DNA of 38,399 nucleotides from an uncultured Bacilli bacterium (GTDB taxonomy: Bacteria; Bacillota_I; Bacilli_A; RF39; UBA660), in the NCBI GenBank assembly GCA_944332575.1, contig CALVKH010000006.1, positions 1 through 38,399 of the forward strand, in the 5' to 3' direction. The notes below the pieces were generated by a model that was not told the origin of the DNA, searched no databases, and saw nothing but the letters and a program-made list of their open reading frames with translations. Position 1 is the first letter of the stretch; the number at the start of each line of letters is the position of its first letter. Made by a program: the position numbers and the translations under genes. Of the stretch, positions 17,743 to 25,317 are shown in pieces.

Positions 17743-18508
17743 ATACTTTTCTAGATTGAATCTCTGCTATTTTTTCTAATACTTCTTTTGCATTTTCTTC
17801 ATTTATTTCAGTATATCCAAGTTCTCTTAAAGCTTGTACTTTAGCCGTATTTAGTTCTTGTGTTCTACTTAGTTTTTCTTCATTCTTATGTTCAATATCT
17901 TGAACAAATCTTTTATGGGACTCAGCTAATTTAACTTTAGAAGCACTACCATTGTTGTATAATGTTAAACCAGAGAATAAAATACTCTCAAAAATAAATT
18001 GTTGATCAGGATTAAATACAAATTCCATAGGATCTGTAAATCCCATTGATTTAGACATATAAGCTAAAATATATTTAAGTTCTTTAGAAGTTTCCATTGA
18101 TTGTAAATAATGATATAAATAAACATAAGCATTATAGGTATCTTTGGTTGTATCTTCTTGTAACTTTTCTTTCAATAGATTAATAATATCAGTTAATAAC
18201 TCTTGTTCTTTCTTATTAAATCCTTTTAAATCCGCTAAAATCTCTCTATCAGATGAATCTTTAACACCTTCATTTAATCTTCCTTCAACATCAATAATAT
18301 AGTTACCATCCACTGTTAAAGAATCTAATTCTTTTTCATCTTTTATATTTAATAAACTCATAAGTTTAGTTGCTTTTTCTTTTGGCCATTCACTTAATGA
18401 ATTTAATGCCAAATAGTTATAAAGCATTTGTCTTGAAACACCTAAATATTTAGCAAGTCTAACCTTTGAAACCCCCAACTCATTTAGCAAGTTATTTAAA
18501 TTCTCCAT
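17741..18508 (-). CDS. helix-turn-helix (XRE-like) transcriptional regulator
   Basis: A 255-residue protein with an N-terminal DNA-binding helix-turn-helix (about 6-34, LLNELGVSKVRLAKYLGVSRQ followed by MLYNYL). It is joined to a mostly helical C-terminal region of about 200 residues that I do not recognise; this has a middle segment KGFNKKEQELLTDIINLLKE and ends in a coiled-coil-like stretch. It probably acts as a homo-oligomeric regulator. Two palindromes lie in its own promoter, suggesting autoregulation (inference). It is a single-gene unit between terminators. The target genes are unknown. Confidence 0.7.
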   Translation of the reverse strand: MENLNNLLNELGVSKVRLAKYLGVSRQMLYNYLALNSLSEWPKEKATKLMSLLNIKDEKELDSLTVDGNYIIDVEGRLNEGVKDSSDREILADLKGFNKKEQELLTDIINLLKEKLQEDTTKDTYNAYVYLYHYLQSMETSKELKYILAYMSKSMGFTDPMEFVFNPDQQFIFESILFSGLTLYNNGSASKVKLAESHKRFVQDIEHKNEEKLSRTQELNTAKVQALRELGYTEINEENAKEVLEKIAEIQSRKV

Positions 18509-18530
18509 ATTACTCTACCCTCCATACATA

Positions 18531-18558
18531 ATTTTATCATAGCCTTTGACATTGTCAA
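18531..18558 (-). promoter_or_regulatory. promoter of the HTH regulator gene
   Basis: On the minus strand: TTGACA (18558-18553), 16-bp spacer, TAAAAT (18536-18531), with a TG extension before the -10. A GGAGGGTAG ribosome site follows and the ATG is at 18508. Confidence 0.75.
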
Positions 18559-18571
18559 GTGTAAACTTACA
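18546..18571. promoter_or_regulatory. two palindromes at the HTH promoter (candidate operators)
   Basis: TTGACATTGTCAA (18546-18558) is a dyad of 6-bp arms that includes the -35 hexamer. TGTAAACTTACA (18560-18571) is a second dyad of 5-bp arms directly beside it, upstream of the -35. This is the arrangement expected for autorepression by the encoded HTH protein; binding is inferred. Confidence 0.5.
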
Positions 18572-18604
18572 ATATTTTATAAAAATAATTATGTAAAATT
18601 GTGG

Positions 18605-18637
18605 TAAAATAAAAAGTTATAGTAAATACCATAACTT
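18605..18637 (-). terminator. terminator after mnmA
   Basis: On the minus strand, AAGTTAT (18637-18631) pairs with ATAACTT (18620-18614) with a short inner GT/AC extension past one mismatch, then TTTATTTT. It overlaps the mnmA stop. Confidence 0.65.
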
Positions 18638-19726
18638 CTCATTATTTTTTCTTACTTCTTTGATTATTCCTCCACCAATACATTTATCTCCATCATATAA
18701 TACGCATGCTTGCCCTGGAGTTACTGATTTAATATTATCGTATTTTACGAGTATTTCTTGATTATTTAGATATTCTAATTCAACCGGATAATCTTTAGCA
18801 CGATATCTAAATTTTGCTGTACATTTTTTAGGCCTTATTTCACAATTAAAATTAATATTATCAATAATACAACTATTAGAATATAAATATTCATTATCTT
18901 CACCAAGTGCTACATACAAAATGTTTTTATTTAAATCCTTACCAACTACAAATAAACGTTCATTATTTCCACCAATATCTAAACCTCTTCGCTGACCAAT
19001 AGTATAATACATTAGACCAATATGTTCTCCTAATACTTCATTAGTTTCAATATTTACAATTTTCCCTTTTTGATTTGGTAAATAGTTCTTAAGAAACTCT
19101 TTAAAATTACGTTCGCCAATAAAACATATACCAGTAGAATCTTTCTTACTAGCAGTTACTAAATCATATTTCTTGGCTATTTCTCTTACTTTATCCTTAG
19201 TAATATCTCCTAATGGAAAGATAACATTTTGTAATTGTTCTTTACTTAATTGGGATAAAAAGTAAGTTTGATCTTTATTCGTATCTTTACTACGGCACAA
19301 ATATCCATTTTCCATTTTAGCATAGTGACCAGTTGCTATATAATCAGCACCTAGCTTTTTAGCTTCTTTAATAAAATAATCAAACTTAATATATTTATTG
19401 CACATAATATCAGGGTTAGGTGTTCTTCCCTTTTTTAACTCATCTAAAAAATAGGTAAAGACATAATCCCAATATTCTTTAACAAAATCAACTCTATGTA
19501 GAGGAATACCAATTTTTTCGCATACTTTAATTGCATCATTATAATCTTTTTCTTGCGGACAAATATCACTATTTAAATCAGGATTACCTAAATAATCATT
19601 GTTAACAGAACTATCCCAATTTCTCATAAATAATCCTATTACATCATATCCTTGTTCTTTTAAAAGAATTGCTGCAACAGAAGAATCTACTCCCCCACTC
19701 ATTCCTATTACAACCTTTTTATTCAT
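18617..19726 (-). CDS. mnmA: tRNA-specific 2-thiouridylase MnmA
   Basis: Inserts sulfur at C2 of wobble U34 in tRNA Lys, Glu and Gln. The 369 residues open with the PP-loop ATP-binding motif SGGVDSS (10-16). The two catalytic cysteines lie in their family contexts, NPDIMCNKY (about residue 105) and STGICFIGER (about 201). Other signatures are ATGHYAK, QTYFLSQL, YTIGQRRGL and a C-terminal beta-barrel segment (TPGQACVLYDGDKCIGGG). The length is normal. It is on the same strand as spoIIM, but a terminator lies between them. Confidence 0.97.
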   Translation of the reverse strand: MNKKVVIGMSGGVDSSVAAILLKEQGYDVIGLFMRNWDSSVNNDYLGNPDLNSDICPQEKDYNDAIKVCEKIGIPLHRVDFVKEYWDYVFTYFLDELKKGRTPNPDIMCNKYIKFDYFIKEAKKLGADYIATGHYAKMENGYLCRSKDTNKDQTYFLSQLSKEQLQNVIFPLGDITKDKVREIAKKYDLVTASKKDSTGICFIGERNFKEFLKNYLPNQKGKIVNIETNEVLGEHIGLMYYTIGQRRGLDIGGNNERLFVVGKDLNKNILYVALGEDNEYLYSNSCIIDNINFNCEIRPKKCTAKFRYRAKDYPVELEYLNNQEILVKYDNIKSVTPGQACVLYDGDKCIGGGIIKEVRKNNEKLWYLL

Positions 19727-19770
19727 ATAACTTCACCACGAACCTATTATATATTATTTTCTTCTAAAAT

Positions 19771-19796
19771 AAAAGAAAAACTACTAAATTAGTAGT
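19771..19796 (-). terminator. terminator after spoIIM
   Basis: ACTACT (19796-19791 read on the minus strand) with AGTAGT, loop of 5, followed by TTTTTCTTTTATTTTA. It overlaps the spoIIM stop codon. Confidence 0.7.
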
Positions 19797-20413
19797 GTAA
19801 ACAACTTAATTAAATAAGTGGATATAAAAGTTTCAAATAAAGAAATAACAACTGCTACTACACTAGATACTAATAATATTTTTAAGTATTTTCTCATAGC
19901 TTCTTTAAAATTAATCATTTGTTTTAAAAATAAGTATTTAAATAATTTCATACAGAAAGACAAAGCATAAAAACCTAATAATATCAGTAATAACAAAAAT
20001 ACTATTTGATGTGGAAATACATAAACAAATGCTCCTAATAGTCCCTTAAAACCATAGATAGCTACTATAGAAGAGATAGAAAATCCTACTATAAAACTTT
20101 TTATTGTTATCATTAAAAGAATAATAGGAAGCCCTATAATCGATATTCCTAATAACCATATTAAAATAATATAAATTAAATTAGTCACTATAGAATTAAT
20201 TAAAGATCCCCAATAATTAATACTATCACCATCTTTAATACAATTAAAAAAATTAGTTAAATCATTAGTTACTAATAGCTTGTCTTCATTACTAATAGCA
20301 AACCAAAACAAAATTCCTACAATTAATCCTACAATGATTAGTCCTATTAAGAAAAAATATAATTTTTTTTGATTCATTATATGATTCTTAGCTTTTTTCA
20401 TTCCTAAATTCAT
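19784..20413 (-). CDS. spoIIM: stage II sporulation protein M
   Basis: Membrane subunit of the DMP complex (SpoIID-M-P), which remodels peptidoglycan during forespore engulfment. I prefer ATG 20413 (MNLGMKKAKNHI, 209 residues), because GGGTGA lies about 7 bases before it; a GTG at 20422 would leave no ribosome site. Five or so membrane segments are visible, beginning with FFLIGLIIVGLIVGILFWF (about 20-40). The central IGLPIILLMITIKSFIVGFSISSI and LLGAFVYVFPHQIVFLLLL stretches are typical of SpoIIM. The Bacillus protein is of similar length. SpoIID and SpoIIP are not in this window. Confidence 0.85.
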   Translation of the reverse strand: MNLGMKKAKNHIMNQKKLYFFLIGLIIVGLIVGILFWFAISNEDKLLVTNDLTNFFNCIKDGDSINYWGSLINSIVTNLIYIILIWLLGISIIGLPIILLMITIKSFIVGFSISSIVAIYGFKGLLGAFVYVFPHQIVFLLLLILLGFYALSFCMKLFKYLFLKQMINFKEAMRKYLKILLVSSVVAVVISLFETFISTYLIKLFTLLI

Positions 20414-20475
20414 TTTTGTCACCCATTAAATAGTATTAAATTAAGTAAAAAATATTCCTATTTTATCATAGTTTA

Positions 20476-20484
20476 TGATATAAT
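20476..20484 (+). promoter_or_regulatory. extended -10 promoter for the 29-residue membrane protein
   Basis: TGATATAAT at 20476-20484 is an exact extended -10 element, followed by GAGGTG (20491-20496) and ATG 20503. Confidence 0.65.
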
Positions 20485-20502
20485 TATTGCGAGGTGTTTA
20501 TA

Positions 20503-20592
20503 ATGAATAAAACAGTTGTAAAGGTTGTTTCCGTATTTTTATTACTTGTTATGATTTTATCGTTTGTAGCAGGACTTATTTATATGTATTAA
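20503..20592 (+). CDS. 29-residue single-pass membrane miniprotein (possibly Prli42-like)
   Basis: ATG 20503 to TAA 20592 encodes a short basic start (MNKTVVK) and one hydrophobic helix (VVSVFLLLVMILSFVAGLIY). A complete small gene surrounds it: an exact extended -10, GAGGTG six bases before the ATG, and a T-tailed hairpin after the stop. Size and layout recall Prli42, the roughly 31-residue stressosome anchor of Firmicutes, but the sequence is too short for me to be sure. No stressosome genes are in the window. It diverges from spoIIM. Confidence 0.7.
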   Translation: MNKTVVKVVSVFLLLVMILSFVAGLIYMY

Positions 20593-20594
20593 TT

Positions 20595-20616
20595 GCAACT
20601 ATTCAGTTGTTTTTTT
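20595..20616 (+). terminator. terminator after the miniprotein gene
   Basis: GCAACT-ATTC-AGTTGT (20595-20610) with a terminal G-U pair, followed by six more T's. It starts 2 bases after the stop codon. Confidence 0.8.
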
Positions 20617-20661
20617 ATTGTCTAAAGTTATATATCTTTTTTTTGTACATATATTTGTTAT

Positions 20662-21954
20662 ATGAAGAAAGAGACTTTTATAACATCGACAATTATTTTG
20701 ATTATAGGTGGATTCTTAACTAAGATTTTAGGAATGACTATTAAAATAGTTATGACTAGAATAGTTGGTGTTGATGGAATAGGTCTATATATGCTCATCT
20801 TTCCTACTTTTGCTTTATTTATGACATTATCACAATTAGGATTTCCAGTAGCTATTAGTAAATTAGTATCCGAAGATAAACATAATAATAAGAATTTAGT
20901 ATTTTCTATTATTCCTTTTTCCTTAATTATTAATATTATTTTAATGTTTGTAATTATATTATTAGCACCTATATTAGCGAATGATTTATTAAAAGATCCT
21001 AGATGTTATTATCCTATTTTAGCTATTGGATTAGTATTACCTTTTGATAGCTTATCTGGTATATTAAGAGGTTATTTTTTTGGTAAACAAAGAATGGGTC
21101 CTCATGTAATTTCTAATATTACAGAACAAATAACTAGACTTATTTTAATTACTATTACAATCCCTACTCTTTTAGATAAAAGTTTAATTTATGCAGTATC
21201 AGGATTAATTTTGGTTAATGTCGTTAGTGAATTAATGTCATCTTTAGTGTTATTCTTATTCTTGCCAAAGCGTTTTCGCATAAGAAAAGAAGATATCAAA
21301 CCAGATCCCGTTAATGTCAAAGCAATATTTAGTATTTCCTTACCTACTACTGGTGGTAGAATTATTGGTTCCATTGGTTACTTTTTAGAACCTATCGTTC
21401 TTACTTTTGTTTTATTATTAGTTGGTTATGATAATTCTTATATAGTAAGAGAATATGGAATAATAAGTGGGTATGTTTTACCATTATTATTATTACCTTC
21501 TTTCTTTACTAATGCTATTTCTCAAGCATTATTACCAATTGTGAGTAAAGCCTATGCCAAAGGTGATAAAAAGTACATTATTAAAAAAATTAAGCAGGCG
21601 ATTTTCTTTTCTATGTTAATTGGTATTCCAGTGACAATAATATTTGAACTTATTCCTGCCATTCCTTTAAAATTAATTTATAATACTACCGAAGGACTAT
21701 CATATATAAGATTTTTAGCTCCTATATGCTTAATTGAATATATACAGTCTCCTCTATCCTCTAGTTTAGATGCTATTGGAGAAAGTAAAATTAACATGAA
21801 TACATCGATTATAGGCGTGTTTATTAGAACAGTGGGACTATTTATCTTTTCTTTATTTAAAATCGGTATATGGGGATTAATACTAGGAATAAGCGTTAGT
21901 TGTATTTATATTACTTGGTATAATTACAAAAAATTAAGAGAGTTATTAAAATAA
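20662..21954 (+). CDS. SpoVB/MurJ-like polysaccharide flippase (MOP superfamily)
   Basis: A 430-residue integral membrane protein with about 12-14 hydrophobic helices. The start KETFITSTIILIIGGFLTKILGM and the following VGVDGIGLYMLIFPTFALFM are typical of the SpoVB/YtgP branch of lipid-linked polysaccharide flippases. A later LSGILRGYFFGKQRMGPHVISNITEQ is also characteristic. Such proteins move lipid-linked cell-wall or cortex precursors across the membrane. SpoVB proper is needed for spore cortex, but close paralogues act in vegetative wall growth, so I give no symbol. No Shine-Dalgarno site is visible before ATG 20662. It ends at a terminator shared with the surface-protein gene. Confidence 0.8.
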   Translation: MKKETFITSTIILIIGGFLTKILGMTIKIVMTRIVGVDGIGLYMLIFPTFALFMTLSQLGFPVAISKLVSEDKHNNKNLVFSIIPFSLIINIILMFVIILLAPILANDLLKDPRCYYPILAIGLVLPFDSLSGILRGYFFGKQRMGPHVISNITEQITRLILITITIPTLLDKSLIYAVSGLILVNVVSELMSSLVLFLFLPKRFRIRKEDIKPDPVNVKAIFSISLPTTGGRIIGSIGYFLEPIVLTFVLLLVGYDNSYIVREYGIISGYVLPLLLLPSFFTNAISQALLPIVSKAYAKGDKKYIIKKIKQAIFFSMLIGIPVTIIFELIPAIPLKLIYNTTEGLSYIRFLAPICLIEYIQSPLSSSLDAIGESKINMNTSIIGVFIRTVGLFIFSLFKIGIWGLILGISVSCIYITWYNYKKLRELLK

Positions 21955-21960
21955 TTACAA

Positions 21961-21994
21961 AATAAAAGCACTAAATTTAATTAGTGCTTTTATT
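21961..21994. terminator. bidirectional terminator
   Basis: AATAAAAGCACTAA (21961-21974), 6-nt loop, TTAGTGCTTTTATT (21981-21994): a perfect 14-bp stem with A- and T-rich outer ends, between the convergent flippase and surface-protein genes. Confidence 0.85.
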
Positions 21995-21998
21995 AATA

Positions 21999-23210
21999 TT
22001 AATTAGCTCTTTTTTTCATTAAATATAAACTACTAATAGATCCGGCTAATCCTAAAGTTAAGATACCAGCAAAAATCATAATATTATCACTAGTGGAAGG
22101 ATTACTTGGATTTTCTACATTCTCACCAATAATAGCATAATTACTTAAATGAGTTGTAGTAAATACTGCATAACCATTTTCTACTGTAACAGGAAACGTT
22201 TCTTTTATTTCTCCGTTTTCTACATAAGCAACGGTTAATTTATTATATTTTCCCATTTCATTAGTTAATTTGATTCTAATTGTAAATTCTCCATCATGCA
22301 TAGGAACAACAACATCTGTAGAATCTAAAACTGAAATATCATATAATGCTAAAAGAGTTTGATTATCTTTCACTAATTTAGCAATGTCTTCATCATTTAA
22401 AGATGAAGTTAAATCTGCTACATCTAATTTATAGTCACCATTTAAAGTATCTTTAGATTCAAATATAACATTGTCATTAGTTAAAATATTATTTGACGAG
22501 AATATTACAGCATCAGTAGTATAAGTAACATTCATATCAGTAGTAATATTTCTTTCGATCCATTCCTTTGATGGATATTTATCTTCCGTAGATGTTATGA
22601 CAGAAGTAAATATCATTACATTCTCTTCATTATAAGTTTGATCTGCTAACTCTGGATTATATTTTTTTAACTCTTCAAATTGAGCCTCTAAATCTTCCAT
22701 ACTTTTTAAGAAAGTACGTTCACCTTCCGCATTTACTATTCGTACAGACGTGAATTTTTCAGGTATATAATACTCTGCTTGATATAATACATTACCATCT
22801 TCATCTGTAACATATGTTGGTTCATGTACTAAATTAATAGTTAAAGTACCATCGCCTTTAATAATATAAGAAACAGTACCATCTAAATAATTAATAGTAT
22901 TATTTCCGCTAACTACAATTGTAGTATCATTAATTCCACCAGCAAAGTGATAAGCTTTTTTATCTTTTTCAAAGCTCAATACTGTATCATCAAAAGAATA
23001 AGAAGCAATCACTTCATCTGTTCCATCCGGATTACAAGTATTATTGTATAGAGTTAATTCACTTTTTCCTCCACCAATACCACATGTTTTTCCTTCTACA
23101 CTTCCCCATCCTATTTCATAATCTTGCTGTCCTGTATCAGCACTTACTATCATTGGCAAAGCTAATAATGTACAACCTAAAGCCCCTAAAATTCTGTTTA
23201 ACTTTTTCAT
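21999..23210 (-). CDS. secreted surface protein with C-terminal NPSTSDN sorting-like tail
   Basis: A 403-residue exported protein of unknown role. It has a signal peptide (about 1-24, ILGALGCTLLALPMIVSAD), then a beta-rich extracellular region. Near the end, DGEFTIRIKLTNE through HLSNYAIIGEN resembles the module often placed just before the anchor in gut Firmicute surface proteins. The tail has NPSTSDN, a hydrophobic helix (IMIFAGILTLGLAGSISSLYL) and a basic end (MKKRAN). That is the architecture of a sortase signal, but with NPSTSDN in place of LPxTG. An AAGGAGGA ribosome site and a near-consensus promoter precede it. It is monocistronic. Confidence 0.75.
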   Translation of the reverse strand: MKKLNRILGALGCTLLALPMIVSADTGQQDYEIGWGSVEGKTCGIGGGKSELTLYNNTCNPDGTDEVIASYSFDDTVLSFEKDKKAYHFAGGINDTTIVVSGNNTINYLDGTVSYIIKGDGTLTINLVHEPTYVTDEDGNVLYQAEYYIPEKFTSVRIVNAEGERTFLKSMEDLEAQFEELKKYNPELADQTYNEENVMIFTSVITSTEDKYPSKEWIERNITTDMNVTYTTDAVIFSSNNILTNDNVIFESKDTLNGDYKLDVADLTSSLNDEDIAKLVKDNQTLLALYDISVLDSTDVVVPMHDGEFTIRIKLTNEMGKYNKLTVAYVENGEIKETFPVTVENGYAVFTTTHLSNYAIIGENVENPSNPSTSDNIMIFAGILTLGLAGSISSLYLMKKRAN

Positions 23211-23236
23211 CTATTTCGTATCCTCCTTATACAAAA

Positions 23237-23265
23237 ATTATAACTCTATTTTTTTAAAAAATCAA
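23237..23265 (-). promoter_or_regulatory. promoter of the surface-protein gene
   Basis: On the minus strand: TTGATT (23265-23260), 17-bp spacer, TATAAT (23242-23237). This is close to the sigma-A consensus, suggesting substantial expression. Confidence 0.8.
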
Positions 23266-23287
23266 CACCGAATACTCTACCTCTGTA

Positions 23288-23977
23288 CTATTTTTTTAAT
23301 GTTTTTAAATAAGTTTTATCTTCGGTACTTACTCGATATGATTCAATAATTTTTTGAATAGCTTTATTATGAGTAAATTCATCTAATTCGTTATTTTTAA
23401 TAAAACTTAAAGTTTTATCGCGATATTTAACATAGCAAACACTAATTAACCAGGCTTTAGCCATATTAACATAGTAATAATTAGATGGCTTTTCTTTATT
23501 TAAAATGTTTAAAATCTCATCAATATGCTTATCGTCCATAAAATGATCCATCATGATGATATACCCTACTCTAGTTATAAATTCTTGATTAGATTTAATA
23601 TATTTTTTAGCTAATTTAAAATATTTTTCATCTTTTCTCAATTGTTTCATATTACTAATACACATATCACATACAGCCCAATTATTAATTTTATATATAA
23701 ATTTATCTAAATATTCATTAAATAATTGATTATCTTTTATTCTTGATATTACTAATCCTTCTAGTAAAGTCTCTTCATAATATTTATTATGTAAAAGAGC
23801 AATAAAAGAAGTTATTTCATTTTGATCGATCTTCTTAGCTATACTTTTTATAATAGGAGATCTAATACCAATGATTGGACTCGTAGTATTCACTATTTTT
23901 TGATTAAAATCGCGATATTTAGTATCTTGATATGAAAATAAATATTCTATTAATTCATCGTAACCGTTAAATTTCAT
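23288..23977 (-). CDS. DNA alkylation repair protein, AlkD-like HEAT-repeat family
   Basis: A 229-residue all-helical protein matching the AlkC/AlkD DNA glycosylase superfamily, which removes N3- and N7-alkylated bases without base flipping. Family-type segments are GIRSPIIKSIAKKI near the start, YYEETLLEGLVISR, KINNWAVCDMCISNMK in the middle, VGYIIMMDHF, and ESYRVSTEDKTYLKTLKK at the end. It starts 3 bases after mtaB on the same strand, so the two are cotranscribed; the link in function is not clear. The enzyme's exact substrate range cannot be read from sequence. Confidence 0.82.
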   Translation of the reverse strand: MKFNGYDELIEYLFSYQDTKYRDFNQKIVNTTSPIIGIRSPIIKSIAKKIDQNEITSFIALLHNKYYEETLLEGLVISRIKDNQLFNEYLDKFIYKINNWAVCDMCISNMKQLRKDEKYFKLAKKYIKSNQEFITRVGYIIMMDHFMDDKHIDEILNILNKEKPSNYYYVNMAKAWLISVCYVKYRDKTLSFIKNNELDEFTHNKAIQKIIESYRVSTEDKTYLKTLKK

Positions 23978-23980
23978 ACA

Positions 23981-25258
23981 TTACTCCTTAATTATTTTTC
24001 CTATACAAAATGGATATTCAATACTATCTATTTTTACTTTTACAAAAGTATTATGATCAATATTATCTTGAATTTTAACTTGTAAATAATTAGTAGTGTG
24101 GCCAATACTATAACCATCTTTATTCACTTCTATTAGTACTTCCACCTTTTTATTTAAAAATTTATTCATATACTCTAGTTCTAATTCTTTTGATAACATT
24201 AATAAAGTTTTAGCACGCTCTTTTTTTACTTTATCATCTATTTGTACCATCTGACTAGCTTTTGTTTCATCTCTTTTAGAATATGGAAATACATGTAATT
24301 TAGAGAAGCCTATTTCTTTAATAATATCTATACTATTATTAAAATCTTCTTCGGTTTCTCCTGGGTGACCTACAATAATATCAGTAGTAATAGAAACATC
24401 TTTTTTTATTTCTTTTATTTGTCGGATCTTATTCTTAAAATATTCTAAATCATATTTACGATTCATTAACTCTAAAACATGATCGCTAGCTGCTTGTATT
24501 GGAATATGAAAGTGGTTAACAATAATATCATTATCTTTAATAACTTCTAAAATATCATTATGTAATTCTGTTATTTCTATAGAAGATATTCTAAGACGCT
24601 TTAATCCTTTAATTTTAACTAATTCTTTTAACAAATGACAAAGGTTAGTATTTATATCAGTTCCATAGTTTCCTGTATGAATTCCTGTTAAAACAACCTC
24701 ATAGAAGCCATTTTCAACTAATTTTGTAACTTCACTAATTACTGTATTAAAGTCCTTAGATCGACACTTACCACGAACAAAAGGTATAATACAATAACTA
24801 CAAAAGTTCTCACACCCGTCTTGGATTTTAACAAAGGCTCTTGTTCTAGTAGCAAAAGAATCAATATACATATCTTCAAAAGTAGTTCCTAAATCAATAT
24901 ATATATTACTTATTTTCTTTTTTTCTTTATAGAAATTATCAATATAATCAATTATCTTACTTTTATCCTTATTTCCTAATAAAATATCAACTTCTTCCAT
25001 ATCTAAATTAGGATTTGCTTGAATATAACATCCCATAGCAATAACTAAGGCATCTTTGTTTCTTCTTCTAGCCTGTCTTATCATTTTTCTACTTTTAATA
25101 TCACTAGTATTAGTAACTGTGCAAGTATTAATGATATAAATATCACAAACGTCATTAAAATCACATATTTCATAATGATTCTTCTTTAATAAATTAATAA
25201 TATATTCACTTTCATAAGTATTTACTTTACATCCTAAAGTATAAATTCCTACTTTCAT
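23981..25258 (-). CDS. mtaB: tRNA t6A37 methylthiotransferase MtaB
   Basis: Radical SAM enzyme making ms2t6A at position 37 of ANN-decoding tRNAs. The 425 residues show the N-terminal MTTase domain with cluster cysteines 10, 46 and 77 (TLGCKVN, NTCTVTN, AMGCYIQ). The radical SAM motif Cys149-x3-Cys153-x2-Cys156 (DGCENFCSYCIIP) follows, then VVLTGIHTGNYG, FHIPIQAASDHVLELMNRKY and TDIIVGHPGETEEDF, and a C-terminal TRAM-like domain. TLGCKVN and the TGIHTGNYG variant favour MtaB over MiaB. In Bacillus it lies next to rsmE; here one unknown gene separates them. Confidence 0.94.
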   Translation of the reverse strand: MKVGIYTLGCKVNTYESEYIINLLKKNHYEICDFNDVCDIYIINTCTVTNTSDIKSRKMIRQARRRNKDALVIAMGCYIQANPNLDMEEVDILLGNKDKSKIIDYIDNFYKEKKKISNIYIDLGTTFEDMYIDSFATRTRAFVKIQDGCENFCSYCIIPFVRGKCRSKDFNTVISEVTKLVENGFYEVVLTGIHTGNYGTDINTNLCHLLKELVKIKGLKRLRISSIEITELHNDILEVIKDNDIIVNHFHIPIQAASDHVLELMNRKYDLEYFKNKIRQIKEIKKDVSITTDIIVGHPGETEEDFNNSIDIIKEIGFSKLHVFPYSKRDETKASQMVQIDDKVKKERAKTLLMLSKELELEYMNKFLNKKVEVLIEVNKDGYSIGHTTNYLQVKIQDNIDHNTFVKVKIDSIEYPFCIGKIIKE

Positions 25259-25277
25259 ACTATATACTCCTTACAAA

Positions 25278-25306
25278 TAAAAAAGCTATAACGTTACTAT
25301 TATAGC
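25278..25306 (-). terminator. terminator after the Glu/Lys-rich membrane protein gene
   Basis: GCTATAA (25306-25300 on the minus strand) pairs with TTATAGC (25291-25285) across an 8-nt loop, followed by TTTTTTATTTG. It ends the operon that starts at 28460, before mtaB. Confidence 0.75.
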
Positions 25307-25317
25307 ATATTTTACAA

